Shown piece after piece: positions 60,048-64,000 of a stretch of 64,000 bases of DNA. The notes beneath the pieces were generated by a model. The model made no database searches. It worked only from the letters and a program-made list of their open reading frames with translations, and was not told where the DNA came from. Each line of letters begins with the position of its first letter. Position 1 is the stretch's first letter. The stretch lies in NCBI GenBank assembly GCA_017469625.1, contig JAFUGA010000018.1:62001-126000 (forward strand), read 5' to 3'. A program made the translations under genes and the position numbers. This DNA is from Bacteroidales bacterium. Lineage in GTDB: Bacteria; Bacteroidota; Bacteroidia; Bacteroidales; P3.

Positions 60048-61454
60048 TTAGAATTTCGCATTTTTTGGATAACGAGGGAAAGGAATAACGTCCCTAATGT
60101 TTGTCATACCTGTAATAAACAGTAACAAACGTTCAAATCCTAATCCGAAACCACTATGAGGTACAGTTCCAAAACGTCTTGTGTCTAAGTACCATTGATA
60201 ATGTTCCAAATTCATATTTAATTCTTTCATTCTGGTTAGAAGTTTATCGTAATCGGATTCTCTTTCGCTTCCACCAATTATTTCACCTATTTGAGGGAAA
60301 AGAACGTCCATACCTCTTACAGTCTTACCGTCATCGTTTTGTTTCATATAGAATGATTTTATTTCCTTAGGATAATCTGTAAGAATAACAGGACATTTGA
60401 AGTGTTGCTCTACAAGGTAACGTTCATGTTCGCTTTGCAAATCTATACCCCAAGAAACAGGTACTTCAAACTTATGATTGCTCTTTTCTAATATATCTAT
60501 AGCCTCTGTATATGTTAATCTTTTGAATTCGTGTGAAATAACAAAATTCAATCTATCTATAAGAGTGTTATCGTACATCTTGCAAAGGAATTCTATATCA
60601 TCTTTGCAATTATCCAAAGCATAACGTACAAGATACTTAATAAAGTCTTCCACCAAATCCATATTGTCATTTATATCGTAAAACGCCATTTCAGGTTCTA
60701 CATGCCAAAATTCTGCTAAGTGTCTTGGTGTGTTAGAATTCTCTGCTCTGAAAGTAGGTCCGAAAGTGTAAATCTTGCCTATAGAAGTTGCACCCAATTC
60801 ACCCTCCAATTGACCAGATACTGTCATAAAAGTACTTTCGCCGAAGAAATCTTTTGAATAATCTACCTTTCCTTCTTCGTTCTTTGGTAAGTCTTCCAAA
60901 TTCAAAGTAGTTACTTGAAACATTTCTCCTGCTCCCTCACAGTCTGAAGCAGTTATTATAGGACTATGCCAATAGAAAAAGCCATTGTCGTTGAAGTATT
61001 TATGAATAGCATAAGCCATATTGTGTCTTATTCTCAACACTGCACCGAAAGTATTTGTACGAGGTCTTAAATGGGCTATATCTCTTAAAAACTCCATAGT
61101 ATGACCTTTCTTTTGCAATGGATAAGTATTCACATCTGCTTCACCATATATCTCTATTTCAGTGGCTTGTATCTCTACAGACTGACCTTTTCCCATACTC
61201 TCTACAAGGGTTCCTACTGCTTTCAAAGAGGCTCCCGTTGTAATTCTCTTCAATAAATCTTCGCCAAATTTATCTACGTCTGCTACTATCTGTATGTTGT
61301 TTATAGTGCTACCATCATTTAAAGCGATGAAAGCAACTGCTTTATTTCCTCTTTTAGTTCTTACCCAGCCTTTTACACATACTTGAGTATTTACTCTTTC
61401 TTTTGCTTTCTCTGAAAAAAGTTCTTTTATCTCTACTCTTTTTAAAGTATCCAT
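60048..61454 (-). CDS. asnS: Asparaginyl-tRNA synthetase
   Basis: Class IIb aminoacyl-tRNA synthetase, 468 residues. N-terminal OB-fold ([32 protein letters not shown]), motif 2 [20 protein letters not shown], motif 3 [27 protein letters not shown] and the 468-residue length separate it from AspRS. Located 37 bp from rpoN and 52 bp from manC. Confidence 0.96.
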   Translation of the reverse strand: MDTLKRVEIKELFSEKAKERVNTQVCVKGWVRTKRGNKAVAFIALNDGSTINNIQIVADVDKFGEDLLKRITTGASLKAVGTLVESMGKGQSVEIQATEIEIYGEADVNTYPLQKKGHTMEFLRDIAHLRPRTNTFGAVLRIRHNMAYAIHKYFNDNGFFYWHSPIITASDCEGAGEMFQVTTLNLEDLPKNEEGKVDYSKDFFGESTFMTVSGQLEGELGATSIGKIYTFGPTFRAENSNTPRHLAEFWHVEPEMAFYDINDNMDLVEDFIKYLVRYALDNCKDDIEFLCKMYDNTLIDRLNFVISHEFKRLTYTEAIDILEKSNHKFEVPVSWGIDLQSEHERYLVEQHFKCPVILTDYPKEIKSFYMKQNDDGKTVRGMDVLFPQIGEIIGGSERESDYDKLLTRMKELNMNLEHYQWYLDTRRFGTVPHSGFGLGFERLLLFITGMTNIRDVIPFPRYPKNAKF

Positions 61455-61506
61455 ATCTTTGTTATATATTGTATATGTTTATATCTTTTTGTTATCTTTA
61501 TAATTC

Positions 61507-62598
61507 TTACAGATATTCTATTCCTTTGCTAACTTCTACATCTGTAAGGAATTGTTTCACTCTTTGTTCTTCTTCTTTCTTGCACACCATAAGAATATCA
61601 CCAGACTCTACCACAATATAACCGTCCAAACCTTGCAAAACAACAAGTTTATCCTTAGGAACGTTTATTATAGAGTTCTTTGTATCGTAAGTCATTACGT
61701 TTTTGCCTACTATACTATTGCTGTTTGAATCTTTCTCTCTTATTTTGTACAAAGCATTCCAAGTACCTACATCACTCCAATCAAAATCCGATGGTATAAC
61801 ATAAACATTACCAGCCTTTTCCATTATACCATAATCTATGGAAATAGCAGGACAAGAAGTGTATGCTTCGTTTATGAAGGCTTCTTCCTTGTCTGTGTTG
61901 TAATTATCCTTACCCTCAAGGAATATATTATAAACCTCTGGTAGATAATTGCATAAAGCCTTGTTTATAGACTGCAAAGACCAAATGAATATACCAGCAT
62001 TCCAAAGGAAATCTCCACTTTGTATAAACATCTTAGCCATTTGTAAATCAGGCTTTTCAGTGAAAAGTTTTACCTTTTTTATATCATTATCTTTTGGTAT
62101 AAAATCTCCTTTATCGTACTGAATGTATCCGTAACCTGTATTAGGATAAGACGGTTTTATTCCCAAAGTAACCAAAACATCATTCTCCTTTGTTATTTCA
62201 AGGGCCTTAGATACTATCCTTATAAACTCTTTTTCGTTAAGTATTACGTGGTCAGATGGTGCTACAATAATGTTTGCATCTGGGTTCTTACTCATTATCT
62301 TAAAGTTAGCGTAAGTAATACATGGTGCTGTGTTTCTACGAGCAGGTTCGGTTATTATATTCTCCTCGTCTATACCACTTAACTGTTGCAGTACCAAGTC
62401 TTTATACACATTATTTGTTACTATGTATATATTACTCTCGGGACAAATCTTTTTGAACCTTTCATATGTCATCTGTATCAAAGATTGTCCTATACCCAAC
62501 ACGTCCAAAAACTGTTTTGGTTTGGATATACGACTCATAGGCCAAAACCTACTGCCTACACCCCCTGCCATTATTATGCAATAATTGTTTTTATTCAT
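61507..62598 (-). CDS. manC: Mannose-1-phosphate guanylyltransferase
   Basis: Makes GDP-mannose from mannose-1-phosphate and GTP. 363 residues, nucleotidyltransferase domain only (no phosphomannose isomerase fusion). IMAGGVGSRFWPMSRISKPKQF is split here as AGGVGSRFWPMSR and KPKQFLD; also APSDHVIL, TLGIKPSYPNTGYGYI, FTEKPD, FLWNAGIFIW and DFDWSDVGTWNAL. Supplies sugar nucleotides for surface polysaccharide. A TAnnTTTG box lies 57 bp upstream. Confidence 0.94.
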   Translation of the reverse strand: MNKNNYCIIMAGGVGSRFWPMSRISKPKQFLDVLGIGQSLIQMTYERFKKICPESNIYIVTNNVYKDLVLQQLSGIDEENIITEPARRNTAPCITYANFKIMSKNPDANIIVAPSDHVILNEKEFIRIVSKALEITKENDVLVTLGIKPSYPNTGYGYIQYDKGDFIPKDNDIKKVKLFTEKPDLQMAKMFIQSGDFLWNAGIFIWSLQSINKALCNYLPEVYNIFLEGKDNYNTDKEEAFINEAYTSCPAISIDYGIMEKAGNVYVIPSDFDWSDVGTWNALYKIREKDSNSNSIVGKNVMTYDTKNSIINVPKDKLVVLQGLDGYIVVESGDILMVCKKEEEQRVKQFLTDVEVSKGIEYL

Positions 62599-62654
62599 TA
62601 TATGTTATAATGTTGTTTAATTAAACAAATATTTACCCATCGTTTTTCAACCTA

Positions 62655-62662
62655 CAAAGTTA
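62655..62662 (-). promoter_or_regulatory. Promoter -7 box of manC
   Basis: The minus strand reads TAACTTTG (TAnnTTTG), 57 bp upstream of manC, at the edge of the 898-bp gene-free island 62599-63496. Confidence 0.55.
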
Positions 62663-62805
62663 GTAAATTTATTTCAAACCCTATATATTTTTACTACAAA
62701 AAATAAAATATCTACTCATTTTTAGATAGATATAAAACCAAAAGTTTAAAACAAGATAATCTACTTTCATAAATTGTTGTTTAATGATTTTGTAGCAAAT
62801 TTTTA

Positions 62806-63010
62806 TATAGTTAATATTTTAATAATCAGCATAGTTACAAGATTTACCTAAAGTACTACTTGAGGTAAACCGTATAAATAATTGTATTACAATAATTAAA
62901 GTATATTTTAAAAAGTTAATAATTTAATAATCAGAATAGTTACGAGGTTTACTTAAAGTACTACTTGAGGTAACACTTGTAACTTATTCTATTACAATAA
63001 TTAAACATAT
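62806..63010 (+). repeat. R repeat, tandem pair (period 105 bp)
   Basis: Cores at 62843-62869 and 62948-62974, both with arms TTTACYTAAAGT and ACTTGAGGTAAA/C around ACT. The flanks also repeat: TTTAATAATCAG before and ATTACAATAATTAAA after each core. These two copies are the best preserved in the window. Confidence 0.78.
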
Positions 63011-63041
63011 TTTTTCTAAATAAAAGATTTTGACTATAATT

Positions 63042-63195
63042 ATAAAACAAGAATTTACTCTAACGAAACAAAGTTTTAATTTCATAGAACTTTGTTTTAA
63101 TTTTCTATCTCTTCGTTTTAGAATTCTCTTTCTTTGTTTCGTGAGCGTAAAACTTCGTTTTATTTTCACAAAACAAAGTTTTATTTCGGTAGAGA
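63042..63195. repeat. 21-bp modular repeat array 13 (7-8 units)
   Basis: Units at 63042 (ATAAAAC), 63063 (ACGAAAC), 63084 (ATAGAAC), 63105 (CTATCTC), 63126 (CTCTTTC), 63147 (GTAAAAC), 63168 (ACAAAAC) and a partial one at 63189. ATG-started frames run through it on both strands because the period is a multiple of three. Confidence 0.85.
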
Positions 63196-63253
63196 AAAAA
63201 ATAACTTATTTTTCATTTAAACTTCTACAAAATCAACACCTTACTATCTCACC

Positions 63254-63360
63254 ACAAAAAAAATTTCAACAAAAAACGTAACCTTAAAGACGAAAAAAAC
63301 GTACCAAACAAACATTGCTTTGTGCAGTTTGTTTGGTACGTTTTTCAGTCAAAGGTTAAA
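63254..63360 (-). repeat. Long-hairpin element H, copy 2 (inverted)
   Basis: Outer stem AACCTT (63280-63285) / AAGGTT (63352-63357); inner stem ACGTACCAAACAAAC / GTTTGTTTGGTACGT. Read on the minus strand it is collinear with copy 1 at 23988-24090; the flanks match closely and the inner stem has changed on both sides. It stands next to array 13, as copy 1 stands next to array 5. Confidence 0.75.
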
Positions 63361-63468
63361 ATTGAAAAACAGTGTGAAATTTCTGTGTCAATACAATTTA
63401 CCTCATCAAAAACTTTCAGTAAAAAACTCTATAAAAAACATCTTTACTATTTTTTGAAATAAATTTAT

Positions 63469-63476
63469 TATCTTTG
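63469..63476 (+). promoter_or_regulatory. Promoter -7 box of the 63497 gene and mutL
   Basis: TATCTTTG on the plus strand (exact TAnnTTTG), 20 bp upstream of the ATG at 63497. Confidence 0.62.
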
Positions 63477-63496
63477 CAAAAAAATAAATACTTATT

Positions 63497-63766
63497 ATGG
63501 CACTATTTCAATATAAAAGACCAAGACAATTTGAATACAAACCAAGGTTTTACGACCCTAAAAAAGAACAACTTGAGCAATTGAAAGCCAAGTACGGAGA
63601 AAACCAAGGCGAAGACTATAGCAGAAAAATAAATTTCCGCAAAGTTTTTGAACAACAGAAAGCAGAGAAAATAAAATCTCCTATATCTTCTTCTAAGATA
63701 ATACTTTACGCTTGTATTGTTGTAATATTGATATATGTTATAATAATTGTGTTAGAAAAATTTTAA
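63497..63766 (+). CDS. Small membrane-anchored protein upstream of mutL
   Basis: 89 residues: a charged N-terminal part (FQYKRPRQFEYKPRFYDPKK, EQLEQLKAKYGE) and one C-terminal transmembrane helix (IILYACIVVILIYVIIIVL). No signal peptide; likely a tail-anchored inner-membrane protein. I believe a similar small gene precedes mutL in other Bacteroidales, but the function is unknown. It is 14 bp from mutL and shares its promoter. Confidence 0.75.
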   Translation: MALFQYKRPRQFEYKPRFYDPKKEQLEQLKAKYGENQGEDYSRKINFRKVFEQQKAEKIKSPISSSKIILYACIVVILIYVIIIVLEKF

Positions 63767-63780
63767 CTCTTTAGAACACT

Positions 63781-64000
63781 ATGTCTATAAATATTCTTCC
63801 ACCTATAGTTGCAAACCAGATAGCAGCAGGAGAGGTTGTCAATCGTCCCGCTTCTGTAGTCAAAGAACTTATGGAAAACTCCATAGATGCAGGTGCAGAC
63901 AATATTTCTTTGATAATAGAAAACGCTGGCAGACAACTTGTTCAGGTTACTGATAATGGTTGTGGAATGAATGAAGAGGACTGTAAAAAATGTTTTCTTG
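63781..64000 (+). CDS. mutL: DNA mismatch repair protein MutL, N-terminal part
   Basis: First 73 codons; the gene runs out of the window. GHKL ATPase motifs are clear: [37 protein letters not shown] (motif I with the metal-binding Asn) and [13 protein letters not shown] (motif II). MutL couples mismatch recognition by MutS to excision. The repair MutS is not in this window; the MutS-like gene at 45.8 kb is KamC. Confidence 0.95.
   Translation, partial: MSINILPPIVANQIAAGEVVNRPASVVKELMENSIDAGADNISLIIENAGRQLVQVTDNGCGMNEEDCKKCFL

Noticed and set aside
1..64000. tRNA, rRNA or transposase genes
   Set aside because: No tRNA T-arm signature (GGTTCRAATCC type), rRNA segment or DDE/HUH transposase motif was noticed in any gap or frame.

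Overview
The window is AT-rich chromosomal DNA from a member of the Bacteroidetes, most likely an anaerobic Bacteroidales. The evidence is promoter boxes of the form TAnnTTTG, a T9SS C-terminal sorting domain, a clan-specific nusB-DUF1573-yajC-ybbR-coaE operon, a bamD-omega-coaBC-DUF4835 operon, DUF2027/Smr and S46 dipeptidyl-peptidase genes, and a KamA lysine-fermentation gene with KamB/KamC. No tRNA, rRNA, CRISPR array, prophage or transposase was found.

Layout. 1-4.0 kb: start of asd (cut by the window edge), a ClC channel, exonuclease III and an OmpA lipoprotein. 4.3-12.5 kb (minus strand): SprT-like protease with an overlapping small lipoprotein, secreted serine protease, the nusB-to-coaE operon, ilvE, truA. 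12.6-18.7 kb (plus): M3 peptidase, cca, miaA, OmpA-family protein. 19.1-40.8 kb (minus): gcvP, nitroreductase, fabD, a 2-kb non-coding island, a zinc metallopeptidase, recN, FAH-family protein, DnaQ-like exonuclease, three tandem FKBP-type proteins, nrnA, an XRE regulator, DUF2027/Smr, mpl, a phosphopantetheinyl transferase, another FKBP and an S46 peptidase. 41.2-47.7 kb (plus): kamA, a type II restriction-modification pair, kamB, kamC and a small conserved gene. 47.8-62.6 kb (minus): rubrerythrin, aminotransferase, DUF4835, coaBC, rpoZ, bamD, a small coiled-coil gene, a 1-kb non-coding island, HU, fmt, ribH, M23/LysM peptidase, a PAP2-like membrane protein, rpoN, asnS, manC. A 0.9-kb non-coding island follows, then a small membrane protein and the start of mutL.

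Most genes are housekeeping. The unusual content lies between them. (1) Thirteen intergenic arrays are built from an almost exactly 21-bp unit: two 7-nt half-sites around an AAA/TTT-type centre plus a 4-nt spacer. The half-sites come from a small set and appear in either orientation, and the phase holds for up to about 15 units. (2) Five multi-hairpin elements (24.4-25.1 kb and 53.8-54.3 kb) look like a three-way junction whose stems differ in sequence but stay complementary. A related hairpin pair (24.0 and 63.3 kb) lies in opposite orientations. (3) A roughly 100-bp repeat carries a 27-bp palindrome with arms ACTTGAGGTAAA. These three families share the same large non-coding islands. The clearest gene-level oddity is the restriction-modification pair lying between kamA and kamB, with no lysine 5,6-aminomutase genes after kamC.

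All calls come from reading the sequence; no database search or folding program was run.
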